Notes under the pieces: model-generated
What the model saw: only the letters and a program-made list of their open reading frames with translations
Told to the model about the DNA's origin: nothing
Database searches by the model: none
Part shown: positions 50,185 to 61,600 of the stretch, piece by piece
How positions within the stretch are numbered: the first letter of the stretch is position 1
How the letters are laid out: every line of letters starts with the position of its first letter
Position numbers and translations under genes: made by a program
Assembly: GCA_019095985.1 (NCBI GenBank)
Contig: CM032661.1
Coordinates: forward strand, 4,760,875-4,824,874
DNA: 64,000 nucleotides
Origin: Streblospio benedicti
Lineage: Eukaryota; Annelida; Polychaeta; Spionida; Spionidae
Direction of reading: 5' to 3'

Positions 50185-50737
50185 AGTTTGTGCCATTTTG
50201 TCTGTTATGTAAAAATGTTTGATTGCGCCTGATTGCATATTGCATGCATGTCAATTTCCAATTGAATTTTGTCTTGGAAAACTTTTTTCCTAAAGTTGTT
50301 TGTTGCCACTTATTGGTTATCATTCAGGTCGTCCGTGTCCAGATAAATACGCAGATGATACAGTTTGCCATATTGTGTGCAGACATGAAAAAGTAAAAGC
50401 ATAGTTTAAGAAAATTGACGTTCAAATTTGTATGACTCTAGCATGACAAATAATGAATAGTTTTATATTTTTAGGCATGTACTACCTTAAATTCTTTACT
50501 TAATGTAAAACATTGATTCAAGTTTGTGCTTTTTTGTGTGTAATGTAAAATATGGAATGTTTAATTCCAATTGAATTTTTTCCTGGAAAACTTTTTTCCT
50601 CAAGTTGTTTGTTGCCACTTACTGGTTATTATTCAGGTAGTTCATGTCTAAAGATAAATACGCAGATGATACAGTTTGCCATATTGTGTGCAGACATGAA
50701 AAAAGTCAAAAATTTTGACATATTTAATTTTTGCAAA
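50185..50737 (+). repeat. Tandem repeat, about 330-nt unit (two copies before the gap)
   Basis: Each unit carries GGAAAACTTTTTTCCT, TTGTTTGTTGCCACTTA and CAGTTTGCCATATTGTGTGC. Units at 50185-50420 and 50500-50737 are followed, after unit 2 of the duplication, by more at 53405-54110. Confidence 0.85.
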
Positions 50738-50837
50738 NNNNNNNNNNNNNNNNNNNNNNNNNNNNNNNNNNNNNNNNNNNNNNNNNNNNNNNNNNNNNNN
50801 NNNNNNNNNNNNNNNNNNNNNNNNNNNNNNNNNNNNN
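50738..50837. other. Assembly gap (100 N)
   Basis: Exactly 100 Ns, a conventional unknown-size scaffold gap, placed inside the repeat tract before the second rhodanese copy. Confidence 0.98.
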
Positions 50838-50865
50838 TTTGGTTTGAATTGTTAGTTGTTATTTT

Positions 50866-52046
50866 CATTACTGTGGGTCAGAAGAAAAGAGTAACACATA
50901 TCGAACAAAAAACGAAAAATTACAGCTCTAAGGAACAGTATCAGATTTGTTCTGAATAAAAATGCACAAGTGGCGAGGAATGGTGTTTGGTGGTGTCTCA
51001 AAAAATGCACAAATTGCCGCCTGTGTCACAAACGTTCTCTTCGTGTAAAAGCCGTAGAAAATCAGAGATGTGAACAAAAGATTCATTTGGCCATTCACGA
51101 GTAAGGGTTACTGTGAGATGATGTACCAGCAAGTGAATGATCTGGTTATTACAAAGGATTCTCTTATTCTGGTTTGTCGAAGATTTGATTAGATCAAAAA
51201 GAACATGGAAAAATCCCATATGCAGAAGTGGTGCCAGTTGAATAACTTGAGGAGGCCTTCCAGTTATCGAAGAAGATTTTAAAGCCAAGTATGGCTTTGA
51301 GAAACCCAAGAAGCACGACCAGATTGTGGTGTACTGTCAATCTGGCCGGAGAGCTGCCTCCACAGCGTTTCACTTCGTCAAACAAGGATATGATCATGTT
51401 TGTCGCTATGAAGGAAGCTGGGAGGATTGGGTGAGAAAACAGGAAGATTAAATCAATATACTATTTTTGCTACTTATTGCTGTTGCAGAGCAGAAAAACT
51501 GCTTTGGATATGATAATCAGTACGTATCAAAGGTTGAATGTTACCCATTATTTAGTAATGAAAGCAGAAATACAGTAATTCTAGCTCAAATAATTACATT
51601 TCAAACTATGTATTGGACCTCCACTATAATTTAACAGTGTGATATGGAAGTTACAAAGTGTGTGAACGATAGCATTTTTAGATTCAAAATAAAGGTTGAT
51701 AAGAATTGTACTAAAAACAAAGAATGTGTCTACTAGTATATTACTTATTTTTTAAAACGTTTATTTGTAATAAAATCTTGTATCATTTTGAAAATTGCAT
51801 AAATTGAAATAGAATTTTGTTGCATGGGATGTGTGATTATGAAGCCAGTATTTTTTTGCTCTTGATATTGGGTGAAACCAGAATTTATTGTTACTGATCT
51901 ATTAAAGCATAGCAAATTTGATTTCAAACTTAAAGTTCTCAATACATGTACATTGTATACTGTTGTCTTTTATTGTTATTGAAATCAGCTATTATTTGTT
52001 TGATTTATTCAATTACAGTTAATTAGTGAGATGAAAATAATATATT
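50866..52046 (+). repeat. Rhodanese tandem duplication, unit 2
   Basis: The match to unit 1 stops near 52046, where the Penelope-like element begins. Unit-1-like sequence (GCTCATTTTACTT) resumes at 53404, so a block of about 1.35 kb was inserted into this copy. Confidence 0.88.
50914..51452 (+). pseudogene. Decayed rhodanese copy
   Basis: Colinear with 48921-49460, but the start ATGGCAGC reads TTACAGC. Several single-base deletions shift the frame, and GAAGAACTTGAG has become GAATAACTTGAG, adding a stop. The 3' third still reads YCQSGRRAASTAFHFVKQGY and YEGSWEDWVRKQED. Divergence is low, so loss is recent (or partly assembly error near the gap). Confidence 0.88.
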
Positions 52047-52054
52047 AGTATAAA

Positions 52055-53335
52055 TTAGAATTTTTTTAGATACCAATAGAAACCATTGGGGCTCACATTT
52101 TGGCAGACTTTTCGCTCTTTTCACAAGAGCTTCTTCAGGCCGAATGACGGTCCTTAGTTGGTCATGTGACCGCCATGGCTGTGGCAGTCACATGACAGCA
52201 GAAGTGGCAGGAAAACGGGGGGGCAGGTCGTAGCCGGTGTCTCGGTTCATCTCAGGGCGCCGTACCCGGATTTCCACGGCTTCCCTGATCTTTCTACAGT
52301 TTCTAAGTCCTCACGCGCCACAATTTGGAAGTCTCTGGGGCTGATGGTATGGCCCGTGTCTCTAATATGGTCACCTACGGCGGTGGGCACTCTCTTGGGT
52401 TTAAGGTGCTGTTTTATACTATTACTCAGCGTTCTTCGGTCTCACCAACATAAGTGTACCGGCACTGTATGGACACCGTACGTCGTATATAATCCCACAT
52501 TTAGAGTCATCCGGAGACTTGTCCTTTGGAGTGGGCAACATGGATTTTTGATGGTGTTGAAAGGTTTGTGGTATGTGTTTACACCATGTTCACAGGAACA
52601 CGGGTCAGTTTTCTGACAGTCCTCTCACAAAGGGGATGCAGACTGGGTTTTTGTACTCACTCCACTGTTTGCGTCATTAGGCGACTCTTTGACTTTTGGC
52701 CTTGGTAATTTAAACACCCATGGTTTGTATCCATTGTCTTTCAACACAGCTTTGACGTGCTTACACTCCTTGGCCTGATCTTCAGGTGTGGTGACCAAAT
52801 TGTGGGCGCGATTTAACAGAGTCCGGACCACTGATCTTTTATGTTCCAAATGGTGGTTTGATTGGAAATTCAGGTATTGATCAGTGTGCGTTGATTTTCG
52901 ATAGATTTCAACTGAGGTGGTGGCATCATCATTAATCTTAACATGTGTCCAGAAAGGGAATCTTGAAATTCACCTCGGGTTCATTGGTGAACTTAATGTT
53001 AGGATCAATGCTGTTGATGTGGTTGGTGAAACCTATGAAGTACTCATGGATGAGCACAAAGGTGTCATCTACGTAACGGAACCACATATGCGGGGGGTTG
53101 GGTGCTGTCGCCAGTGTTCGCGTTTCGAAGTCCTCCATATACAAATTGGCGACTATGGGAGAAACTGGAGAACCCATGGCTGCCCCATGTGTCTGTTTGT
53201 AAAATTCACCCTTGTATACAAAATATGTAGTGTTCAGGCAAAACTCTAGGAGTGACAAGATCTGGGATGGATTCAAACTAGTTCTTTTTTGTGTAGGAGG
53301 TGTCAGCTTCTAGTTTGCGTTTAATACCACTCTAC
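52055..53335 (-). mobile_element. Penelope-like element, 5'-truncated
   Basis: On the minus strand, from right to left: the C-terminal part of a Penelope-type reverse transcriptase ([20 protein letters not shown] and the catalytic FRYVDDTFV), a linker, a GIY-YIG endonuclease region (VYDVRCPYSAGT; then REAVEIRVRRPEMNRD) and a terminal segment with a hammerhead-like core. The 5' half of the reverse transcriptase is missing and the frame is interrupted a few times, so it is a dead copy. It sits inside rhodanese duplication unit 2, beside a fragment of the CAGGGTCAGG element. Confidence 0.88.
52110..52138 (-). ncRNA. Hammerhead-ribozyme-like core of the Penelope-like element
   Basis: Minus strand reads CTGAAGA, stem AGCTCTT/AAGAGC with a small loop, then GAAA. 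This matches the CUGANGA...GAAA catalytic core. A GTC lies about 8 nt 5' (at about 52146), where a cleavage triplet could be. Stems I and III look weak, so activity is uncertain. Hammerheads in Penelope-like terminal repeats are established. Confidence 0.55.
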
Positions 53336-53340
53336 TGCCT

Positions 53341-53402
53341 GGTCAGGATTAAGTGGCAAAGTGCTACTCGTCGTCAGCAGGATGAGTAGCACTCAAATAT
53401 CT
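53341..53402. repeat. Fragment of the CAGGGTCAGGATTAG element
   Basis: GGTCAGGATTAAGTGGCAAA to GAGTAGCACTCAAATATCT matches the left end of copies at 44272 and 45689; truncated. Confidence 0.7.
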
Positions 53403-53404
53403 CT

Positions 53405-54110
53405 GCTCATTTTACTTATAATGTGGAATTTTCATTCGGTTTGTGCCATTTTGTCTGTTATGTAAAAATGTTTGATTGCCCCTGATTGCATATTGCATGT
53501 CAATTTCCAATTGAATTTTGTCTTGGAAAACTTTTTTCCTAAAGTTGTTTGTTGCCACTTACTAGTTATCATTCAGGTCGTCCGTGTCCAGATAAATACG
53601 CAGATGGCACAGTTTGCCATATTGTGTGCAGACATGAAAAAAGTAAAAGCATAGTTTAGAAAATTGACGTTCAAATTTGTATGCACATTTATTTTTTTGC
53701 AAAATATTGTCATCTTACTCTTAGTATGACAAATAATGAATAGTTTTATATTTTTAGGCATGTACTACCTTAAATTTTTTACTTAATGTAAAATATTGAT
53801 TCAGTTTGTGCTTTTTGTGTGTAATGTAAAATATGGAATGTTAGATTCCAATTGAATTTTTTCTTGGAAAACTTTTTTCCTCAAGTTGTTTGTTGCCACT
53901 TACTGGTTATTATTCAGGTAGTTCATGTCTAAAGATAAATACGCAGATGATACAGTTTGCCATATTGTGTGCAGACATGAAAAAAGTAAAAGCATAGTTT
54001 AGAAAATTGACGTTCAAAATTTTATGACATATTTAATTTTTTGCAAAATATTGTCATCTTACTCCAGTATGAGAAATAATGAATAACTTAAAATTTTTAG
54101 GCATGTACTA
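53405..54110 (+). repeat. Tandem repeat units, continuation
   Basis: Two more units of the tract at 50185-50737 (about 53405-53790 and 53790-54110), sharing GTTTGCCATATTGTGTGCAG and TTTTAGGCATGTACTACCTT. Confidence 0.85.
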
Positions 54111-55300
54111 CCTTAATCTTTTTAAACATGAATGTGGTCAGAATTCTTATCAAATTAAACCTGCTTTTTATATATTCACTACAACCTATTGTAACTTCTG
54201 TATTTGTGGATGTTGTTCATTGTTTTAACTAATTTATTGTACATTTATCTGATTTGGGTTAATAAATGATTAAAGTTTTCATTTTTCATGTCCTATTTTC
54301 ATTGGCATTTACCACAAAAGTATAAATCAATTTGACAATATATGCATTTCCTTAAATCCATAAAAGAAAAGAAACAGCTGGATTCCATTTGCACTCAAGA
54401 GATGGCGAATGTAAGAGATGCAACAGAATTGAATATAATTTATCATAAATTATGAGAAAACGAAAAATGGCAATTAAAAATGTTGATAATTTGTAAGTAG
54501 CTCCATATGGATCATCAGATACTTCACACGAGATTGACACAGTTTGCCATATTGTGTGCAGACACGATAAAAGTAAAAACATAATTAAAAAACTGCACGA
54601 CGTTTGAATTTTTAAGACATTTATTTTTTGCAAAATATTGTTATCTTACTCCAGTATGACAAATAATGAATAGCTTTATATTTTTAGGCATGTACTACCT
54701 TAATTGCTTTTAAACATGACTGTGTCCAGAATTCTGATCAAATTAAACCTGTTTGTACTAGTACATATGTATATATTTATAATGGCCGATTAAAAAAAAT
54801 ATTGTTACATATATTGCAGGCCCGTAGGAAGCAAAATGAGAGTACTAGTGGTAAGGCCATTTAAAAGTTTTGGTCTATAATTTTGGATTTTTATTTTTTT
54901 CACAAATGATTGGTCAGGCCATAATTAAATTATTGCATTATTTTTTACCCACACACAAATTATTGGTCAGGCAATCGCCTGACTGCCTTAGCCCTTCCTA
55001 CAAGCCTGTATTGTACATTTGACTGATTTGGGTAAATAAATGTAAAAACTTTTCATATAATGTCCACATTTTCATTGGCATTTACTACAAAAGTTTACAT
55101 CAATTTGACAATATCTGCATTTCCTCAAATCCATAAAATAAAAAGAACAGCTGGATTCCCTTCGCACTCAACAGATGGCGCATGTAAAAGACGCTACAGA
55201 ATTGAATATAATTTATCATAAATAATGAGAAAACGAAAAATGGCAATTAAAAATATTGATAATTTTTAAGTAGCTCCATATGGATCCTTAAATACTTCTA
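54110..55300 (+). repeat. Larger direct duplication, about 780-nt spacing
   Basis: Segment 54232-54530 (TTTTCATTGGCATTTACCAC; CAGCTGGATTCC; AACGAAAAATGGCAATTAAA) recurs at 55010-55300 with about 90 per cent identity. Part of the smaller unit (CAGTTTGCCATATTGTGTGC) sits between, at 54538. No gene is seen. Confidence 0.82.
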
Positions 55301-55508
55301 TACAATAGGACACGCTGCTATACATGAGAGGGTGCTTCCTTGAAAATTCTTGCTGGGATTCAGAAAGTTCAACTACAGGCACCATCAGTTTCTATCACCA
55401 ACAGAATACATATATCAATATCTTTTTTTCTGGGTAAACTGGAATCGGTAGTTGACAATGTTGTCAGCCACTCTGTGAAACCACTTGGATAATTGTTTTT
55501 GATTTGAA

Positions 55509-55641
55509 CTATTTATTGAGCATTTTGTTGAAATACTTCAACACGGCAGATGTGCACCCGATCGCACGCCGGTTTATGGTGCGATCCTTGTGTTGCAGAT
55601 GTACGATATGTACATCAGGCAGAACCTTGTAGTGGTAACCT
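55509..55641 (-). CDS. GT49 last exon
   Basis: Acceptor GCTTTCAG|AGGTTA. Encodes RGYHYKVLPDVHIVHLQHKD and ends FNKMLNK, TAG. AATAAA of the last two codons may double as poly(A) signal. The acceptor region is repeated in the array at 55634-56120. Confidence 0.82.
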
Positions 55642-58600
55642 CTGAAAGCACAGAACACAAGTGTCACCATGATAACAGTACACAAGTGTGACCATGGCAA
55701 CCTCTGAAAGCACAGAAGTGTTGCCATGGTAACAGAACATAAGAGTCCCCATGGTAACCTCTGAAAGCACAGTACACAAGTGTCACCATGGTAACTCTGA
55801 AAGCACAGTATGCAAGAGGGGGAAATGTACCATTTTTTAGATGTGAGAATGGCCCTCGATTTTTTATGAGAAATGAGAATTTTGAGAACTTGTGAAACTG
55901 TGAAATTGTGGAATAAGAATGGTTAGAAAATTACTTAGAATGGCCCTGGATTTTTGCTGAGATTTGAGAATGGGGTAGGGTATATTTTCCTCTCATACAA
56001 GTGTCACCATGGTAAACTCTGAAAGCACAGTACACAAGAGTCATCATGGTAACAGTACACAAGCTTCACCATGGTAACTGGCAGCACAAGATTTTGCCGT
56101 GGTAACAGAACACTTGAGTCACCATGGGTTCTGTGCAAGCAATTGATGGCGGAGAAACCAAAACTCCACCATAGCACAACCAATGATCAGTATTTTGGAA
56201 AGGCATGAATTCGTTTGTGGGATTACATTTGGGTACGAATGCGAGTGTTGCATAAAGCCACGACTTATCATGTAGACACCCGCCACTGCTGGTTGAAAAT
56301 ACAATTATTAGTAAATCATGATCGCTGCTTGGGATGATGGTATCATTCTGGTCTCACAACCTTGGGGTCGTGAGTTCGAGTCCCGCCAGGGCCACTTGAT
56401 ATAGTTAAATGGAAGCTTAGGGTTGTAAAACCTGTCTTCAGCTATATCTATCGTTGGTAGAAATATGCTTGCTAAAAAAACGTGTGTGAGAGAGAGAAGT
56501 ATAAAAAAATATATAATCATGATGAATGTGATTTATTAAACTTTAATGACACCATAAACGTGAGAGAAAAAGGCAATCATATATTCATGGCTGTAGGATA
56601 TCATAGACCCATCATAGAATATCCCCTAAAATGCGTGTGGAGTCCGTCGCTTCACCACCAGCCACTGAGTGGCCCTCAGGAACCACGGCCTTTGTTTATA
56701 GACTCAAAATTTTCTACACTAGATACGTTATAAACAAATGGCAAACAAATGTGTTCAGTTTTGAAGATTGACCAATTTAACAATCAAATATGAAAGGAGC
56801 GAGAAGGAAGACATTGGCATCAAAGCACTTTGGATGATGCATGCACCGTGCATATACTTTAAAGAGCTATGGCTTACTACTATTTATGGCACGCGTAGTA
56901 TTGCAAGTTATGTTTCGCATCGTCAAAATGGTGCTGTTGTCTGTGTATTGGCGATTTATAAGTCATGTATATGAACAAAAGTACCACAGTAACAATACAT
57001 TATGCATTACACATTCATGAAGGAATGCTGTCAGAGAGCACACCTTAAAAGGTATGATTTTGTCAGAGCCACATATTATCGGCTTTATTTTGAGTGACTC
57101 ATCACGCATTTGAAAATTCGTGTTAATAGCAAGAACCATGATAAAATCATAAAAAAATTCGAATGTAATACTCACTTTGAATCTGGCAGTTCTAGCATTC
57201 AATGATACTGACAGTCACATCAGCTATTATTGGCAGAACATGAACACGCTATAAGAGGGGGTAATAGCCTTGATGAAAATCAATTCAGCAACATTTTTTT
57301 CCTAAATCACCTGTCACCAATAGATTTCATTATCTTTCACCAATCACAAAAAATTGTAATTGAATAGGTTTCATGTACACTTTAATACAGGTTTAAATCA
57401 AGATTTTTTGGTCACCAATCAGCCTTTGTGATGAGCAGATCACCAGCAATAATAGGTTCGACAGATTCGCTCGTAAATACAGTCAATTCACGATTCACCG
57501 AGGGCCCAATCACATTTTTGCAATATGACCCCCTCCTATAATAAGGCGTGCGTACGTTTTCTCTGTTATTTTGGGGAGCCTTCTACCCCAAGTGGGCCCT
57601 TTGCTCCTATCTATTCTACTTCAAATGATTTCACTAGTCTACAGAGGTGCTCTTTAAATGTTGGTCTCGTACAAAAGCACAGATTCGCCCGTCAGAACCC
57701 ACACTAAACATCCCCCACCCATCAACGAAGCGATTTGCAATTGGCGAAACGTGAACGACTGAAAAGTTTTATGCAACGCACGTATGATGCGATTTTGACC
57801 CGGGGGATTTTGATGTAACGAAACGATTTCAGTACTTTTCTATCGCTCATCAGTTTAGGCAACAGGCCCAAGGGAAAAAGCCCCCCCCCCCCCCCCCCCC
57901 CGGGATTTGCCAATGCTTGGTGACCTCTGAAGTCACAGTACACAACATCAATTAATTAATGCCCGTCAAGTTTATGAAGTACGTAGTAGAACCTCAAGCT
58001 CTGGTAACTCGAATTGATGGATAACTTAGTTACTTTTATGATTAATCGCTTTGATAACTTGAAAGTTCGGATGATAATACAATATTCTCTCCTTCCAATT
58101 CAAATTAAACTGTTCCGAGTGTATTCTACCAAATGAGACTTCCTAAGTCGGACTTTTGTCTTTTTACCTTTTTGTCAACAGCAAGAAGAAGGCAATTTTG
58201 TTGTTTCCCCTGAAAACAATGAAAGTGCATCACATGAATTAGAAAAAAAAAAGATTCCTAAGAAATTTTTAATACTAGTAATACGTTCAATAAGCAGGAT
58301 CAAGCGATTCGAATCAAGCAGGTTCAATACATTCAGAACTTCAGACTTATATATTTTAGAAAATTCAAATTAAAATTTTCTCTCCCATTTTATACTTCAA
58401 ATTTGATTCAATTATGATTATGTTATTGTTTATTTCTAAGTAATACATTCATTATACAAAATTATACATTTAATTTTTACCTATCCAAGAAGAACTTTGG
58501 GTATGGTTGCATATCTTCTCTTCTAATGACCACATATGGCTCAAATCTTGAATTGGGGGTGACTGGAAATGGATTCGAGCTATTGTACCATCTCTGGAAA

Positions 58601-61600
58601 TCTGTACTCCTGTGCGTTGGAAGCCTTCAAAATTGATTTGATAATTATATATGTGTGTATTTCCCAGTGATTGCAGAAACATTTTCAAACTTGAAAATGT
58701 ATCGGCAGGCACTGGGAAACACACGCACGCACGCACACACGCACGCACACACACACACATCGATTCCAAAGCACTAAAATTGCTAATAAGACCGTCCCAA
58801 AATTTCATCTTCAGTGCGATTCGAACCTACTACCTCTGGATTGAGATGATAACTGACCATGTAAGCTGAGAGTTACAGAGACAATGGTTCAGCCGTGTAA
58901 CCTTTTAATTAACAGGCCGCTGCTTGGCATGATAGTATTGTTCTGGTCTCACAACCTTGAGGTCATGAGTTCGAGTCTGAAGAAATGCATCTGCCTCAAG
59001 TGCTGGGTGAATAGTCACTGAATATCATAGGTGCCCCAGCTATCGGTAGTGGTTGTGGGTTCGAGTTCTGGCAGAGACTATTTAAATATAGTTAAAGGGG
59101 CCATTAAAGGTTTCAAAACATTTACATTTTAGTTGAGAGTTACATGTTAAGTTCCGCGTGTTAAAGATTTTTTAGCAAGATTTCATTCATCAGATTAGGA
59201 CTTATTAAAGATTTCTATTAGCAAGATTTCATTCATCAGATAAGGACTTATTAAAGATTTCTGAAGAGACAAAGTAAGAAATTCTGACAGTGTCAGGTTG
59301 GTGTGAACATGTAAAAGCTCCTGGAGAGGCCAAAAACTCACAATAATTACATATTTGGGGTGGAATCTTTTTTTATGTGCCTAAGGATACGTAAAGGGGG
59401 CGACACTCTCCTTGATCTGCCAGCCAGCTAGCCATTCAGACTACCATTCTTACAACCAGCCGTCTACTCACCGATGATGAAAAGATGCCACGTGATGGCG
59501 CTCTTTAGCTTTTATCAGCTCGGTCTTGTTCTTCAAAGCCATGAAGTCTGCATTTGCGCGTGTGAACTGAAAAGCTGGCACCACTAGCAGTTCTTTTGGA
59601 TTCATGGATTTAGCATGTCTTGTTAAAATGTCTTCTGCGTTGTCCGATGGAATGAAGTCCAGGTCATTTAGAAACAGGTAGTCGGTGTGAGAGTAGTTGG
59701 CGGCGATCTCTCTGAGCAGGTTGTTTGGGTAGAATTGATGATCGTCCAGAACTATGTGGAGGCCAATGTTGGTTCTATTGTGGAACGAGTCTAGAAGGAT
59801 GAGAAAAAATACATTTTATTTCAAAAATATTTAAAAAAAAGTATCAACCCAACTTTATCTTGGTGAATTTTAGATTTTCATTGTTATTATTGAACGGTTG
59901 GTATATGTACACAAAAGGTTTTCACTGATGAGAAAGTTAACATTGATGGAAGTTATTACTTATGACACCATTATTGATATTCTTTGCACTGAGGTTTTGA
60001 ATGCAAATTGACAGGTTTGTGGGCCTTTATTGGTATCGTGAATAAGTTTTATAACCAACATATGCATTGTTACTAAATTCACACAAACACTGGATATTGA
60101 TATTTTCTCTCTTTCACTTTCATTGGATATTCCTTGTTGCTGCTGCATCATATTACGATGTCACCCGTTTTTTAAACTAGGAAAGCGAGACCTTTCAATT
60201 TAAAATCTTGATTTGGACAGTAAAGTAAAGTCAGTTTTGTTGAGTGAGGAAATTGCTCCTCCTTCCGAAGATGTAAAGGATGATATACATGTTGTCATGC
60301 TCTGCAAAAATGGAACATTGTTTTCTTTATTTGACCCCCGCCCCCCCCGCCCCCCATAAGTGGAAATATCAGATGTTTGACATAATTGAGGAATATCTAC
60401 ACAGTATTTTGCAACATCTATTCACACATTCCTTATATATGCCATAAAACAATATCTATCATATATACGGAATATAAATCATAATAGTAAGTGTGAATTC
60501 TGATGTGTATCTTTTTAATGCCACATTTAAATAGTAAATAATGAAATTCTGGAATGAAAAGTTTCAGCGTGCCCGAAAAAATCTTACCACCCACCCAACC
60601 CACCCAACAAAAAAAAAAAAAAAAAATGAAAAAAAACAAAAACAAAACAAAAACAAACTTTTGTTGAGCGTGACAAACAAAAAACACAGGCAACCCAAAA
60701 CAACACACAAAAACATAAGGGATTTCAATAACAAAACAACTATGAAAAACAAATATGTTCCACAACAAGGCGTGCCCCCTGCACACACACACGCACGCAC
60801 ACACACGCACGCACACACCTGGATCTGCCTATAATCGCACCCGGACGGAACTCACCACGGATGTGGGCCGTGACGTTGGCGACTCGCCGGGCGGGCGTGT
60901 ACAGGGCCAGGCTGACCGGACCCGACCAGCGGCCCAGCAGCTAGCGGAAACAAACAACAGTCGTCTGCCTTCTGGTCACAGGATTGGTGGGGGGGGGGGT
61001 ACTTTTTTAATTTGTTGAAAAAAGGCCAATAGTGGTTCACATGAAACATCAATTGTTGATCATGGTCTTGAGAATGACAGGTCTATACGCCACAGCAGGA
61101 CAAACAACAGTCGTCTGCCTTCTGGTCACAAGATTGTGGGGGTTACTGCTATAATTTGTTGGGAAAAAAAGGTCTGATACCCTCATGATGGACAATTTGC
61201 TTAGTACATTTTTGCTTCTGGGTGTTGTTATTTTCTTTTCTTTGAACTAATGACTGGTGTTTGGGTTTTTGAGTTTTCATATGGAAATGATTCATAGTGA
61301 AGACGTGTAGGTGTGTTTGGTTTTGTTTTTTAAAGTTTTTGTTGAACACACAGAAGCAACCGACTGGGACTGCCTATAAACAAGTAGAAGTGCTAGAGTG
61401 CTAGTATGTGATGAGGAGACAGGCTGACTATATAGGCTGCAGTCAGTGGCACCCAGTGTTTAGAAAATAAAATCAATGGCAGACCAGGCTACATATATAT
61501 TTGCGTCGCTTCAGCTCAGCTGTAGGCTGCAGTCTAGGAATTAAATTGTGTCTTCATGTTTGTAAGGCTATTTATGAAATTTTACTGATATTCAGTGAAA

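Noticed and set aside
50552-50959. 135-codon frame spanning the N gap
   Set aside because: The middle third is unknown bases; both ends are repeat sequence.
52344-53249. Plus-strand frames across the Penelope-like element
   Set aside because: Antisense to the element's reverse transcriptase and endonuclease.
56140-56304. Extra GT49 exon
   Set aside because: The open frame matches no family block, and neighbouring exon phases already fit without it.
58470-58808. 112-codon minus-strand frame with CVCVRACVRAC
   Set aside because: It reads the microsatellite and then GT49 exon 5 in the wrong frame; the supported exon is 58481-58609 in another frame.
60433-60834. Frames rich in C, V and F or in T, H and K
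   Set aside because: Translations of (CA)/(CGCA) and A-rich low-complexity DNA.
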